Source: Mangrovicoccus sp049603835 (GTDB lineage Bacteria > Pseudomonadota > Alphaproteobacteria > Rhodobacterales > Rhodobacteraceae). From it: 64,000 nucleotides of DNA. Shown here piece after piece: positions 34,577 to 43,920 of the stretch. The notes beneath the pieces are model-generated. The model saw only the letters and a list, made by a program, of their open reading frames with translations, had not been told where the DNA came from and did not search any database. The stretch covers positions 39,053 through 103,052 of the forward strand of contig JBMYSZ010000013.1 of the NCBI GenBank assembly GCA_049603835.1. Reading direction: 5' to 3'. Both the position numbers and the translations under genes were made by a program. The number at the start of each line of letters is the position of its first letter. Position 1 is the stretch's first letter.

Positions 34577-36391
34577 CTAGTCTTCGTCCTCGAACGGGTC
34601 CCAGGCTTCGTCCATTTCGGGCAGGGCTTCGGCAGCTGCGAGCTCTTCGGCGGCTTTGCGGCGGGTTACTTTGACGATCTTTGCGCCGGGGAAAGCGGCG
34701 AGAGCTGCGGCAACTGTGGGATGCGCGGCGGCTTTGTCGAATTCGGCTTGCTGTTTCGCGGCGCGTGTTTCGGCGATGGTGGCGATGCCGCTGGACTGGG
34801 CCACGGAAATCAGCCAGCGGCTTTGGGTGATCTGTTCCAGACTGCGTTTCAAGCGGCTGGCGAGATCCTTGGCGGCATTGGATGTGGGCTCAAACTCAAT
34901 CCGGCCCGGCGCATAGCTGATCAGGCGCAGATTATGTTCCACCTCATATTGCAGGATCGGCTCTCGGTGATCGCTGAGCAAGGCCAGAACCGCGTTTAGA
35001 TCTTTCGGCATTGGCGCGGCAGACTGCATTGCGGGCTGCGCGGCGGAGGAGGCTGTTGCACGCGGCTGCATTGGGGCCGCGCCGGGCGGCGGCGGGGGCG
35101 CGGCGGAGGGGCCAGGCCCATAAGCTGCCCCGCCGGACCCTCGTGAAGCCTGGGGCGACTGGGAGGCAGCACCGCCGCCAGCCGGACCGGGGGCGGGCAT
35201 AGGCGCGGGGGGCTGGTCTTTGAGTTTGCGCACCAGATCTTCGGGCGGCGGTAGATCCGCCACATGGGTCAGCCGGATCAAAGCCATTTCCGCCGCCATC
35301 ATCGCATTGGGGGCATTAGCGACCTCTTCCAAAGCTTTGAGCAGCATCTGCCACATGCGGGTCAGAGAGCGGATGCTCAGCTGGTCGGCCATATCCTTGC
35401 CGCGGGCGCGCTCATCCGGGGCGGTGGTGGGATCATCGGCGCTGGCGGGGTTGATCTTGGTGATCGAAATCCAATGGGTCGCCTCGGCCAAATCCCGCAA
35501 AACGGCGAGCGGATCGGCTCCATCGGCATATTGCGCTGCAAGCTCTGCCAAAGCGCCTGCCGCATCGCCGCGCATCACCAGATCGAAAAGATCCAGCACG
35601 CGCCCGCGATCCGCGAGGCCCAGCATAGCGCGGACTTGATCGGCGCTGGTTTCACCCGCCCCATGGCTGATCGCTTGGTCCAGCAAAGATTGGGCGTCGC
35701 GGGCGGATCCTTCGGAGGCGCGCACGATCAGGGCTAAGGCTTCATCGGTGATCTGCGCCCCTTCCGCATCAGAAATCCGGCGCAGCATCGCCAGCATGTC
35801 TTCGGGCTCGATCCGGCGCAGGTCAAACCGTTGGCAGCGCGACAGGACGGTGACTGGGACTTTCTGGATTTCGGTGGTGGCAAAGATGAATTTCACATGG
35901 GCTGGCGGTTCTTCAAGAGTTTTCAGCAGCGCGTTGAAAGCACTGCGCGACAGCATGTGAACTTCGTCGATAATATAGATCTTGTAGCGGGCGGAGCCGG
36001 GGGCATAGGCCACGCTATCAAGCACCATGGAGCGGATATCATCTACGCCAGTATTCGACGCCGCATCCATTTCCAGCACATCCATATGGCTGCCATTGGC
36101 AATGGCTCGACAATGTTCGCATTGGCCGCAAGGCTCCACCGTGGGGCCGCCCTGGCCATCAGCGCCGATACAGTTGATGCCTTTGGCGATAATGCGCGCG
36201 GTGGTGGTTTTGCCGGTGCCGCGAATGCCGGTCATGACAAAAGCTTGGGCGATGCGATCGGCGGCAAAGGCATTGCGCAAAGTGCGCACCATCGCCTCTT
36301 GGCCGACCAAATCGCTGAAGCTTTGCGGGCGATATTTCCGGCCTAAAACCGTATAGCCGCGTTTTTCGCCTGTATTGTCGCTATCCGCCAT
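34577..36391 (-). CDS. dnaX: DNA polymerase III subunits gamma and tau
   Basis: A 604-residue clamp-loader ATPase. It has Walker A GIRGTGKT (55-62), zinc-ligand cysteines C74, C88, C91 and C94 (EPCGQCEHC), Walker B IIDEVHMLS and the sensor region ATTEIQKVPVTVLSRCQRFD. A Pro/Ala/Gly-rich linker (about residues 390-455) separates the ATPase part from the C-terminal tau domain, which binds the polymerase alpha subunit. GGGGAG precedes the start. No programmed frameshift site (A-run) was noted where gamma would end, so only the full-length tau form is certain. Confidence 0.96.
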   Translation of the reverse strand: MADSDNTGEKRGYTVLGRKYRPQSFSDLVGQEAMVRTLRNAFAADRIAQAFVMTGIRGTGKTTTARIIAKGINCIGADGQGGPTVEPCGQCEHCRAIANGSHMDVLEMDAASNTGVDDIRSMVLDSVAYAPGSARYKIYIIDEVHMLSRSAFNALLKTLEEPPAHVKFIFATTEIQKVPVTVLSRCQRFDLRRIEPEDMLAMLRRISDAEGAQITDEALALIVRASEGSARDAQSLLDQAISHGAGETSADQVRAMLGLADRGRVLDLFDLVMRGDAAGALAELAAQYADGADPLAVLRDLAEATHWISITKINPASADDPTTAPDERARGKDMADQLSIRSLTRMWQMLLKALEEVANAPNAMMAAEMALIRLTHVADLPPPEDLVRKLKDQPPAPMPAPGPAGGGAASQSPQASRGSGGAAYGPGPSAAPPPPPGAAPMQPRATASSAAQPAMQSAAPMPKDLNAVLALLSDHREPILQYEVEHNLRLISYAPGRIEFEPTSNAAKDLASRLKRSLEQITQSRWLISVAQSSGIATIAETRAAKQQAEFDKAAAHPTVAAALAAFPGAKIVKVTRRKAAEELAAAEALPEMDEAWDPFEDED

Positions 36392-36514
36392 GCGTGCTCC
36401 CCTTGCCCTGCGGGGTCAAAGACTAAACCCGGCAGGGGAGGGCGTCCAGCGGAGTCGCAAAACCCGGCCTGTGGATTTGGTAATTTGCTGGGGATGCTTT
36501 TGCGGGGAATGGAG

Positions 36515-36612
36515 GTGAGAGGCTGACAACGACCCAAGCGGGGCTCGTTACGGCTGCTTCCTTCCGGACCTGACCGGGTTGGCGAGGCGCTCGCCCGCGC
36601 CAACCTCTCGGC
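36515..36612 (-). ncRNA. ffs: Small signal recognition particle RNA (4.5S)
   Basis: On the minus strand, the apical core GGTCAGGTCCGGAAGGAAGC, the invariant SRP RNA hairpin, is present at about 36574-36555. The flanking stems close with GAGAGG at the 5' side (36609-36604) and CCTCTC at the 3' side (36522-36517), giving about 98 nucleotides. It pairs with Ffh to target membrane proteins. It lies directly upstream of dnaX in the same orientation. The exact ends are estimated from the closing helix. Confidence 0.92.
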
Positions 36613-36804
36613 GGACCATTTAAGAGGCGGGGCGCGGAAGATCAAGCCCCGCGGCGCACCCATTTTAATCCGCAATGGATCAGGTCAAAAAAGGTTCCCA
36701 AGATCTTTGCGCATATCTGAACAAAGTGGGTGCAGATCTGTGCAATTTACTAAGCAGACGCACAATTGCACATATGAGGCCAGAAATCGAAATGAGGTGC
36801 TCAA

Positions 36805-37350
36805 ATGAAAACCATTGCTGTTGTTGTCGGCTCGCTGCGTGAAGGCAGCTATTGCTTGAAAACGACCAAAGCCATTGAAAAACTGGCCGAGGGAAAACTG
36901 AAATTCGATTATCTGGAGCTGGCGGATATTCCCATGTTCAACCAGGATCTGGAAGCGGATCTGCCTGCTTCGGTTGCGCGGGTGAAGGATCAGATTACCG
37001 CTGCAGATGGGGTGCTGATTGTGACCCCGGAATATAACCGCGCTTATCCGCCTTTGGTGAAAAATATCGTGGATTGGGCGTCGCGCCCTTACGCGGCGGG
37101 TGTTTGGACAGGCAAACCTGCGGCGGCGATTGGCGTGACACCAGGCGGGACGAATGCGGTGGCGGCCACTGTGCAATTGACCGAGCTGATGACTACGGTG
37201 GGCATGTATGTGATGGGCGCGCCGGGGGTGTATCTGTCGGTGAATGACGATTTCTTTGCGGCAGATGGCGGCTTTGCGGATGAAGGCACGAAGGGCTTTA
37301 TCGGCGGCTGGGTTGATGCATTTGACGATTTTGCCGGCAAATTTGCGTAA
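36805..37350 (+). CDS. NADPH-dependent FMN reductase family protein
   Basis: A 181-residue flavodoxin-like reductase. It has the phosphate-binding loop GSLREGSYCLK near the N-terminus, the segment VLIVTPEYNRAYPPLVKNIVDWASR (the family pattern TPEYN...P..LKN..DW), and GVTPGGTNAVAAT. These mark the chromate reductase/ArsH/azoreductase-like NAD(P)H:FMN group. GAGGTG precedes the ATG. The gene stands alone between the SRP RNA and an ABC transporter on the opposite strand. Confidence 0.92.
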   Translation: MKTIAVVVGSLREGSYCLKTTKAIEKLAEGKLKFDYLELADIPMFNQDLEADLPASVARVKDQITAADGVLIVTPEYNRAYPPLVKNIVDWASRPYAAGVWTGKPAAAIGVTPGGTNAVAATVQLTELMTTVGMYVMGAPGVYLSVNDDFFAADGGFADEGTKGFIGGWVDAFDDFAGKFA

Positions 37351-37387
37351 GGCTGAGTGCTTTGACGGACGCGGCGGGTTGATATGG

Positions 37388-37460
37388 CCCGCCAACTCCG
37401 CTTAGCCAAAGCGCCCCACCCATCCCGCCCCTCGCGCTTCGCCTAAGCGGAGCTGGCGGG
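37388..37460. repeat. Inverted repeat in a convergent gap
   Basis: CCCGCCAACTCCGCTTAG (37388-37405) and CTAAGCGGAGCTGGCGGG (37443-37460) pair over 18 positions with one wobble. A second pair (CCAAAGCGCCCC at 37406 and GGGGGCTTTGG just after 37460) overlaps it in the order A-B-A'-B'. It sits between the convergent FMN reductase and permease genes and may terminate both transcripts. Confidence 0.55.
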
Positions 37461-37472
37461 GGGCTTTGGGGT

Positions 37473-38237
37473 TTAGTTCGGGCGGCGTTCTGCCCAACCG
37501 GCGAAGATTTTTTCCAGCGCCACCACCACATAATACAGCACGATGCCGAGAAAGGCCAAAGCGATCAGTACCGCAAACATCAGCGGGTAATTGGCGCTGA
37601 TTTTGCCACTATCGAAAAGCGCGCCCAGGCCGCGCCCATGGGGCGAGACGATCTCCATCAGATTTGTACCAATAAAGGCCAGCGTTACCGCGACTTTGAG
37701 CGCGCCAAAGAATTCTGGCAGGGTTTTGGGCAATGCGATTTTCCAAAACACCGTGAATTGTGACGCCCCGAGCGAGCGCAAAATATCGCGATATTCCGGC
37801 TCTAGGGTCGACAGGCCAATGGAAACCGAAACGGCAATGGGAAAGAAGCTGATCATGAAGGCGATGAGGATCGTGTTCATATCATGCTGACCCACAAACA
37901 TCAGTGCCAAAATCGGCACCACAGTGGCTTTGGGGATCGCATTAAAACCCACTAGGATCGGATATAGCGCATCCCGCGCAATCCGGGAAAAGCCCATCAC
38001 CATGCCAATTCCCGTTCCCACAATCACCGCCAAAAGCAGGCCGACAACCGTGCGCCATAATGTATCCCAGCCATATTCGAAAAAGAGGCCGCGGAATTTC
38101 CAGAAAGCGGGCCATAGATCCGAGGGCGAGGCCATTTTGTAATCCGGCCAGCCATTGGCCCACACCATCCATTCCCAAAGGCCAAGAAAAATCGCGATAG
38201 CGACCAGCGGGACAACGAGTTTTTGTACATTACGCAT
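37473..38237 (-). CDS. ABC transporter permease, nitrate/sulfonate/NMT1 class
   Basis: A 254-residue permease with six predicted membrane segments (first VVPLVAIAIFLGLWEWMV). The EAA loop reads LEPEYRDILRSLGASQFTVFWKIALPKTLPEFFGALK, typical of SsuC/TauC/ThiX proteins. ATG 38237 is chosen because it follows the ATPase stop by four bases; the longer frame overlaps the ATPase. It is the last gene of the three-gene operon starting at 40106. Confidence 0.9.
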   Translation of the reverse strand: MRNVQKLVVPLVAIAIFLGLWEWMVWANGWPDYKMASPSDLWPAFWKFRGLFFEYGWDTLWRTVVGLLLAVIVGTGIGMVMGFSRIARDALYPILVGFNAIPKATVVPILALMFVGQHDMNTILIAFMISFFPIAVSVSIGLSTLEPEYRDILRSLGASQFTVFWKIALPKTLPEFFGALKVAVTLAFIGTNLMEIVSPHGRGLGALFDSGKISANYPLMFAVLIALAFLGIVLYYVVVALEKIFAGWAERRPN

Positions 38238-38241
38238 GGGA

Positions 38242-39036
38242 CTATTCCGCCGCCTCTGCAGGGGCGCGGCCTTGGGCAATTTGGATCTGATGGCGCAGGG
38301 TGGCCAGCATTTCGACCGCAGGCGGGCTGTAGAGCGACTCTAGCGGCCGGTCTTTGGGCAATGTGTTTTTCAGCACATATTGCGTGGTGGCCGGGCGGGA
38401 GGACAAAACCACAATCTCATCCGCTAAAAAGACGCTTTCGCGCAGATCATGAGTGATGAGCACAGCGGTGAAATTCTCCTCGCCGCGCAGCCGGGCCATG
38501 GTCTGCCATAAATCTTCGCGGGTGAAAGCATCCAGCGCGCCGAATGGTTCATCTAGGATCAGCACTTCGGGACGATGCACTAGGGCGCGGCACAAAGAGG
38601 CTCGTTGGCGCATCCCGCCCGAGAGTTCAGAGGGGCGCTTATCCTCAAACCCCTCTAGCCCGACCAAGGCCAGCAATTCTCGCGCCCTCTCTTCGCGTTG
38701 CGCGCTGCTCAGCTTATTGGGCACGATTTCCAAAGGCAGCATCACATTGCGCAAAATCGTGCGCCATTCCAGAAGCACCGGGTTTTGGAAAGCCATGCCC
38801 ACGGTGGAGCGGGGCGAGCGAACCTGTTCATTGCCCAGCCAAACCTGACCTTCATCCGGGCGCATCAACCCGGCGACCAGCTTGGTCAAGGTTGATTTAC
38901 CGCAGCCCGATGGGCCAACCACTGCCGTGAAGCTGCCCGCAGGCATAGTGATATTGAGATTATCAAGGACAGGCAGAGGACCGCTATCAGTGCGATAAGC
39001 ATGGGTCACTTGGCGAAGTTCGATGGGCGCGGACAT
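38242..39036 (-). CDS. ABC transporter ATP-binding protein, nitrate/sulfonate/NMT1 class
   Basis: A 264-residue ATPase with Walker A GPSGCGKSTL, Q-loop FQNPVLLEWRT, signature LSGGMRQRASLCRAL, Walker B LILDEPFGALD and the switch His in LITHDLRES. The Gln-Asn-Pro-Val-Leu-Leu-Glu-Trp-Arg sequence after the Q-loop is frequent in thiamine-precursor (ThiZ-like) and riboflavin-type ATPases. It acts with the permease and binding protein on either side. Confidence 0.92.
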   Translation of the reverse strand: MSAPIELRQVTHAYRTDSGPLPVLDNLNITMPAGSFTAVVGPSGCGKSTLTKLVAGLMRPDEGQVWLGNEQVRSPRSTVGMAFQNPVLLEWRTILRNVMLPLEIVPNKLSSAQREERARELLALVGLEGFEDKRPSELSGGMRQRASLCRALVHRPEVLILDEPFGALDAFTREDLWQTMARLRGEENFTAVLITHDLRESVFLADEIVVLSSRPATTQYVLKNTLPKDRPLESLYSPPAVEMLATLRHQIQIAQGRAPAEAAE

Positions 39037-39060
39037 GGGCGAAAGACCGGGGGCTACTCG

Positions 39061-39098
39061 AAAAAGAAAACACGCCGCCCCTGGAGCAGGACGGCGTG
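39061..39098 (-). terminator. Hairpin between the binding-protein and ATPase genes
   Basis: On the minus strand CACGCCGTCC (39098-39089) and GGGCGGCGTG (39080-39071) form a ten-position stem with one mismatch, followed by TTTTCTTTTT (39070-39061). It is a convincing intrinsic terminator and probably attenuates expression of the ATPase and permease relative to the binding protein. Confidence 0.82.
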
Positions 39099-39104
39099 CG
39101 GCGA

Positions 39105-40106
39105 TTATTTTACCGGGAAATTGCCTTCGGGCAGATATTCATCGGTGAAGTAAGCCGCCGGGTCTGGCGTGTTCTGGAACTCATAGGTCTGAGCGATCTG
39201 TTCCAGCGAGCTGGCAAAACGGTCGGCATCGATATTGCCCATGCCATTTGCCAGCGTGTAATCGGTGATCACATTGGCATCGATGGCCAGCTGAAGACGA
39301 CGGGTTTCCAGCTCCACATCACCGGCTGGATTGCGCTCAATCACCATAGCTGCGCCGGCTGCAGGATCGGCGATTGCATCGGCCCAGCCTTTGGCCACAG
39401 CGGCGATGAAGCCTTTGATCACTTCAGGATTTTCAGCAGCGTAAGTCGTGTTCACGATGATCGCATTGCCGTAAAGATCCAGCCCGTAATCGGCCATGAG
39501 GATGGTAGAGATATCCTCTTCGGGCACACCAAGCCGCGCCAGGTTCAGATAAGAGGAGAAGTTATAGCCGGTGACGGCGGCAACTTTGCCCTCAGCCAGC
39601 ATGGGTTCGCGGGTGGGAAAGCCCACGGGTTCGACAGTGATCTTGGACATATCCAAGCCATTAGCCGCCGCGAAAGGCGGGAACTGCGCCCAAGCGCCAT
39701 CTGGCGGCGGTGCGCCCAGCACTTTGCCTTCTAGATCTTTTGGTTCCGACACGCCCAGGCTTTTGCGGCCAACAACCGCGAAGGGCGGTTTGTCATAGGT
39801 CATCATCACCGCAATGACCGGCGCATCTGGGTTTTGGTCTTTGAACTTCACCAAGCTGTTAATATCGGCAAAGCCAATCGGATATGCACCAGTGGCGACT
39901 TTCGGGATGGCATCGAGCGAGCCTTGACCCGGTGTAATTTCCACCGACAGGCCAGTCTCGGCGAAATAGCCCTTATCGATAGCAGCAAAATAGGGGGCTG
40001 CGGGGCCTTCGAATTTCCAGTCCAGAGCAAATGGAACCTCGGTTTCGGCCCATAGGGTGGACGCGGCGAGAGTTGCGGCAGCAATGCTGATTGCACGCAG
40101 ATACAT
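39105..40106 (-). CDS. ABC transporter substrate-binding protein, NMT1/THI5-like
   Basis: A 333-residue periplasmic binding protein. The signal peptide is MYLRAISIAAATLAASTLWA. The mature start VPFALDWKFEGPAAPYFAAI then DKGYFAETGL matches the NMT1/THI5 group (hydroxymethylpyrimidine, riboflavin and related heterocycles). The start at 40106 has GGAGGAT upstream. It heads the operon with ATPase and permease. Thiamine- or flavin-precursor uptake is a guess from the family; an FMN reductase lies on the other side of the operon, but on the opposite strand. Confidence 0.9.
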   Translation of the reverse strand: MYLRAISIAAATLAASTLWAETEVPFALDWKFEGPAAPYFAAIDKGYFAETGLSVEITPGQGSLDAIPKVATGAYPIGFADINSLVKFKDQNPDAPVIAVMMTYDKPPFAVVGRKSLGVSEPKDLEGKVLGAPPPDGAWAQFPPFAAANGLDMSKITVEPVGFPTREPMLAEGKVAAVTGYNFSSYLNLARLGVPEEDISTILMADYGLDLYGNAIIVNTTYAAENPEVIKGFIAAVAKGWADAIADPAAGAAMVIERNPAGDVELETRRLQLAIDANVITDYTLANGMGNIDADRFASSLEQIAQTYEFQNTPDPAAYFTDEYLPEGNFPVK

Positions 40107-40282
40107 GTGGGGCGATCCTCCGTGACGCCAGTTAGAACGCGCCGACCCTGCGACGTCGCTGTGCCAGGCGGCAGTGTTTGGCACGGCGCGGCAAAAGCAA
40201 TGATCGGCAAACCCAGCTTAGTGCATAATTCCTGAGCGGCTAGCTTATTTTTCAGACTGGCAGTGAAAACGGATTACTTCAC

Positions 40283-42220
40283 TCAGAAGTGCAGACGGTA
40301 GGTGGCAAAGCTATTTCCCGGCGAAGAGTCGGCGGTGTTGTGCCCGTCATTTAGCAATTCGAGCCGCGCATTTTCCAACTGAGGCGCAAATTTCGCAGCA
40401 TTGGGGCTAGTGGCAAAAACCGCGCTTGACCCTTTCGGCGCATGTAGCTGCCAAGGCGAGGGCTGCGGCATCGGCGCCTTAGCGGATTCACCTAGATAGG
40501 TTTCCAGCACGTCCCGGATCAAAAGATTTTCGGGCAAGTTTATCCGCCACTCAGATCCGGGCAGGGGAAATCCGCTAGACCCGCCTAAGCGATAGCTATT
40601 GGCGGCTATAATAAATTCATCTGCGTCGGATACGGCGCGGCGATTGACCGTCAGATTTCTGATCCGTTTATGGGCTTTGGAAATCAGCTCTCCGTCATAG
40701 GCATCATAGCGCGGGGCTTGGCTAAGATCGACATCCCATTCGGCGCCATGAACCACATCCAAATCATAATGCGGCACACCATATTGCCATAGCAATTGAT
40801 CCGGCTGCTCCGAGGAGAGTTGGGTAAAGCCGCTGAAGGATCGTTCCAGCCAATCGTGAAGTTCAGCTCCGGTCACGCGGATCGCGCCAAGAAGATTGGG
40901 GAAAATATAGAGATCTGACACATGTCGTCGTCTAAGACGTCCAGGCGGGATATGTGTGTAATATCCCGCCCCATGTCGCCCGCCGCCCTTGAAGGTAGAG
41001 ACTGCGGCCAGAACCGGCAGATCGGCAAATTCGCTATCAGCTATGTAATCCTGCAAAGCGGCGATTTTCAGCTGCGCGACAACCGAGTCCGCTGGGCTAT
41101 GCCCGAGCATCCAAAAATAGCTATGTAGGTCTACGTCGCTGATGCAGATCTCTTTGGCGAGGTAATCTCGCGTGGCTTCATGCGCTTGTTCGGTGTTGTC
41201 CAGCAAAAGGGTTAACAAAGGCGATGCCTTGGGCGGCCTATCGGCGTGACTAGGTGTTGGGCTGCGTAATTCCGATTGGCTTTGTGCGACGTGCCATCCG
41301 TCTGGCTCTTGTTGCAGCCACAGATCGATCACCCCAAGCCGTGCCCCCATCGCGCCGGGCATCACTGTTGGTTTGCCATGGATCGTGCCAGCAATTGGAT
41401 TGATAACCGCATCCGCCGGAGCGGTCTTATCGGGAAAACACAGATGCGTATGCCCGGTGATCAATGCATCAATGCCCGCAATTGCCGCCAAGGGGACCGC
41501 GGCATTTTCCATCCCGTCTTGGGCATTATCGGGGCCAATGCCCGAATGGCAGAGCGCCACAACAATATCTGCCCCGGCTTGTTTGATCATCGGCAGATAA
41601 GCTTTGGCACTAGCGATGATATCGCGCACCGAAAGCCGGTCTTCCAACCAAGTTTTATCCCAAGCCAGGATCTGCGGCGGCAAAAATCCGATCAGACCGA
41701 TTTTCAAATTCTGGCTTTGACCGGCCTCGTCTTGAAACTGCCGCTCCAAGATCACCCAAGGCGGGCGTAAAGTACGATCCTGGCAGGGAGTTTCGCCGAG
41801 CTCATACGCGGCGTTAGAGCAAATCACCGGAAATTCCGCCCCGCGATAGGCGGCATCCAAGGTCTCTAACCCGTAATTGAATTCGTGATTGCCCAAATTG
41901 GCCGCGTCATAGCCCATCCCATTGAGGGCCGCGATGATCGGATGTGTGCCGGAGCCTGGTTTGCGGATTTCCTCGGCCGCCCAATCGCCCAGAGGCTGCC
42001 CTTGAATCAAATCGCCATTATCCAGCAAAAGGCAATTCGCGCATTCCTGACGTGCGTGGTCAATCACAGAGCTCAGCGCGGCCAGACCGGCATTTGGTGC
42101 AGCTGTGTCAGAGATATAGTCAAAGGACCGCATATTCGCGTGCAGGTCACTCGTCGCCAAAACCCGAAGGCGAAGTCTGGTCTCTTGTTGAGACAGGGGA
42201 TGATGATCCTTGGGCGACAT
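40283..42220 (-). CDS. cpdB: 2',3'-cyclic-nucleotide 2'-phosphodiesterase/3'-nucleotidase (CpdB-like), no signal peptide
   Basis: A 645-residue enzyme of the 5'-nucleotidase/CpdB family. The calcineurin-like metallophosphatase domain has LRVLATSDLHANM, LLLDNGDLIQGQPLGDW, ANLGNHEFNYG and ALITGHTHLCFP. The C-terminal nucleotidase domain has TFKGGGRHGAGYYT and FSGF. Enteric CpdB is periplasmic, but this protein begins MSPKDHHPLSQQETRLRLRV, with no hydrophobic signal. It may act in the cytoplasm on 2',3'-cyclic nucleotides from RNA decay. It is divergent from nudC. Confidence 0.9.
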   Translation of the reverse strand: MSPKDHHPLSQQETRLRLRVLATSDLHANMRSFDYISDTAAPNAGLAALSSVIDHARQECANCLLLDNGDLIQGQPLGDWAAEEIRKPGSGTHPIIAALNGMGYDAANLGNHEFNYGLETLDAAYRGAEFPVICSNAAYELGETPCQDRTLRPPWVILERQFQDEAGQSQNLKIGLIGFLPPQILAWDKTWLEDRLSVRDIIASAKAYLPMIKQAGADIVVALCHSGIGPDNAQDGMENAAVPLAAIAGIDALITGHTHLCFPDKTAPADAVINPIAGTIHGKPTVMPGAMGARLGVIDLWLQQEPDGWHVAQSQSELRSPTPSHADRPPKASPLLTLLLDNTEQAHEATRDYLAKEICISDVDLHSYFWMLGHSPADSVVAQLKIAALQDYIADSEFADLPVLAAVSTFKGGGRHGAGYYTHIPPGRLRRRHVSDLYIFPNLLGAIRVTGAELHDWLERSFSGFTQLSSEQPDQLLWQYGVPHYDLDVVHGAEWDVDLSQAPRYDAYDGELISKAHKRIRNLTVNRRAVSDADEFIIAANSYRLGGSSGFPLPGSEWRINLPENLLIRDVLETYLGESAKAPMPQPSPWQLHAPKGSSAVFATSPNAAKFAPQLENARLELLNDGHNTADSSPGNSFATYRLHF

Positions 42221-42354
42221 GACTATATCACTGTGGCAGTCAACTTATGCGTGCACAAGTGGACAAAGGGCCTACCCTATCGTGAGCAGCTTGGTTGCCT
42301 ATTATTGACGCGAGGGTATAGCATGCTGACATAGTTCGCTTTGAGGTAGATCAC

Positions 42355-43341
42355 ATGTTTGACCAGCCCGCAGTTACTTTTGGTGGCGGCCAGATCGAGC
42401 GCGCGGCGCATTTGCGAAACCAGCCCGCTGAATTGACCCGGATGAGAGAGGCGGGTGCAACAATTCTGCCGCTCTGGCGCGGCAAGCCATTCTTCGCGCA
42501 AACCCGTGGCGATGAGACCGGGCAGGCGCAGCTAGGCTGGGTTTCTGCTGCGGCGGAGGGGCTACAGGATATACCAGCCTCGGATATGTTGTTTTTGGGC
42601 TTTGACGGGGAATCCCCGCGCTTTGCATGTGACCTGTCGGAATGGGTGCCTGAGGAGGGATTGCCAGAGACGCTTGGCGCCTTCATGGATCCGTCTGAAC
42701 AGACCCATCCCAGATTGCCGCCGCATATGCGCTTTGCCGAGCTGCGGGCGCAAATGACGCTGCTATCGCCTAATGAAGCAGAGCTGGCCGCCATTGCGCG
42801 TGGTCTGATTGCTTGGCACCAAAGCCATGGGTTCTGTGCCAAATGCGGCGCGGCGAGCGATATCGCCATGGCGGGCTGGCAGCGCGATTGCCCGAGCTGT
42901 GGCGCTAATCATTATCCTCGAACCGATCCGGTGGTGATTATGCTCATCACCCATGGAAATTCGGTTTTGCTAGGCCGGGCACCCAATTGGCCCGAACGGA
43001 TGTATTCCTTGTTGGCGGGGTTTATGGAGCCGGGCGAAACCATAGAGGCCGCCGTGCGGCGCGAAGTGGTCGAAGAATCCGGCATCCGCGTAGGGCAAGT
43101 AGAATATCTTTGCGGTCAGCCCTGGCCTTTCCCCGCCTCTTTGATGCTGGCTTGCCGCGGTCAGGCTTTGTCACGCGAATTGAAAATCGATGAGCAGGAA
43201 ATCGAAAATGCGCTTTGGATCACCCGTGAAGAGCTTTTGTCGGTTTTCCGCAATGAGCATCCCCAAGTCGCGCCCCCACGTCATGGCGCCGTGGCGCGCT
43301 ACGTGTTAGAGCGCTGGATGTCCGATTTGGACCCGCTGTAA
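42355..43341 (+). CDS. nudC: NAD(+) diphosphatase NudC
   Basis: A 328-residue Nudix hydrolase that splits NADH (and de-NADs capped RNA in characterised homologues). It has a poorly conserved N-terminal domain, a zinc ribbon (FCAKCGAASDIAMAGWQ then DCPSCGANHYPRTDP, four cysteines), the Nudix box GFMEPGETIEAAVRREVVEE followed by SGI, and the NudC-specific SQPFPxS-like segment, here GQPWPFPASLML. The GAGG site lies upstream of ATG 42355. A lipid-cyclase-like gene follows 26 bases later. Confidence 0.94.
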   Translation: MFDQPAVTFGGGQIERAAHLRNQPAELTRMREAGATILPLWRGKPFFAQTRGDETGQAQLGWVSAAAEGLQDIPASDMLFLGFDGESPRFACDLSEWVPEEGLPETLGAFMDPSEQTHPRLPPHMRFAELRAQMTLLSPNEAELAAIARGLIAWHQSHGFCAKCGAASDIAMAGWQRDCPSCGANHYPRTDPVVIMLITHGNSVLLGRAPNWPERMYSLLAGFMEPGETIEAAVRREVVEESGIRVGQVEYLCGQPWPFPASLMLACRGQALSRELKIDEQEIENALWITREELLSVFRNEHPQVAPPRHGAVARYVLERWMSDLDPL

Positions 43342-43367
43342 TTACGTAACCCGAGCCGAGGCCCGAT

Positions 43368-43847
43368 ATGGAGCTAACCTCTAGCTTTGACGCCCCTTAC
43401 CCGCAAAGCCAAACCTATGCCGCGCTGGCGGATTTCGACGCGCTGACCGCGTCTTTGACCCCGCGCGGTTTTGAAGTCACGCAAACCGCAGAGGGTGACA
43501 CTGATGGGGTCGGCAAAGCGTGGAAAATTGCCTTTGGTTTCAGAGGGGTGCACCGGGAAATCGCTGTTGAGGTGATCGAGGCCACGCCTGAGACGGGCTT
43601 TGTGCTGAGGGGCAATTCCGAAGGCCTAGTGGTGACGATGAGCATCGCTTTGGCGGGCTTGGAAAATGGCCGTTGCCGGGTATCGGTAGTGGCCGAGGCT
43701 GCGGCCGAAACCTTTACGGCCCGGCTGTTGCTACAATCTTTGCGCTTGGCGCGGGCGAAAATTCAGCCGAAATTTGATTCGCGTGTGGCGGCTTTCTTGG
43801 CTTCTCGCTTGGCAGAGGCGGCCTCGCCCCAAGGCGCGCGGGCCTAA
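43368..43847 (+). CDS. SRPBCC-superfamily protein (polyketide cyclase-like)
   Basis: A 159-residue protein of the START/Bet v 1-like fold. It begins MELTSSFDAPYPQSQTYAAL, the usual first strand and helix, then ADFDALTASLTPRGFE and strand-rich sequence (WKIAFGFRGVHREIAVEVIE, GFVLRGNSEGLVVTMSIAL), ending in the long C-terminal helix LLQSLRLARAKIQPKFDSRV. The fold binds a hydrophobic ligand; the function is unknown. It lies close behind nudC and is probably co-transcribed. Confidence 0.83.
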   Translation: MELTSSFDAPYPQSQTYAALADFDALTASLTPRGFEVTQTAEGDTDGVGKAWKIAFGFRGVHREIAVEVIEATPETGFVLRGNSEGLVVTMSIALAGLENGRCRVSVVAEAAAETFTARLLLQSLRLARAKIQPKFDSRVAAFLASRLAEAASPQGARA

Positions 43848-43920
43848 GGGCTGGCCAGTATTTGCAGCAGGGGCAGGCGCGGTGGTGCTGTGTGAGCAGG
43901 AAACCCTGCTCTGAGCTATG

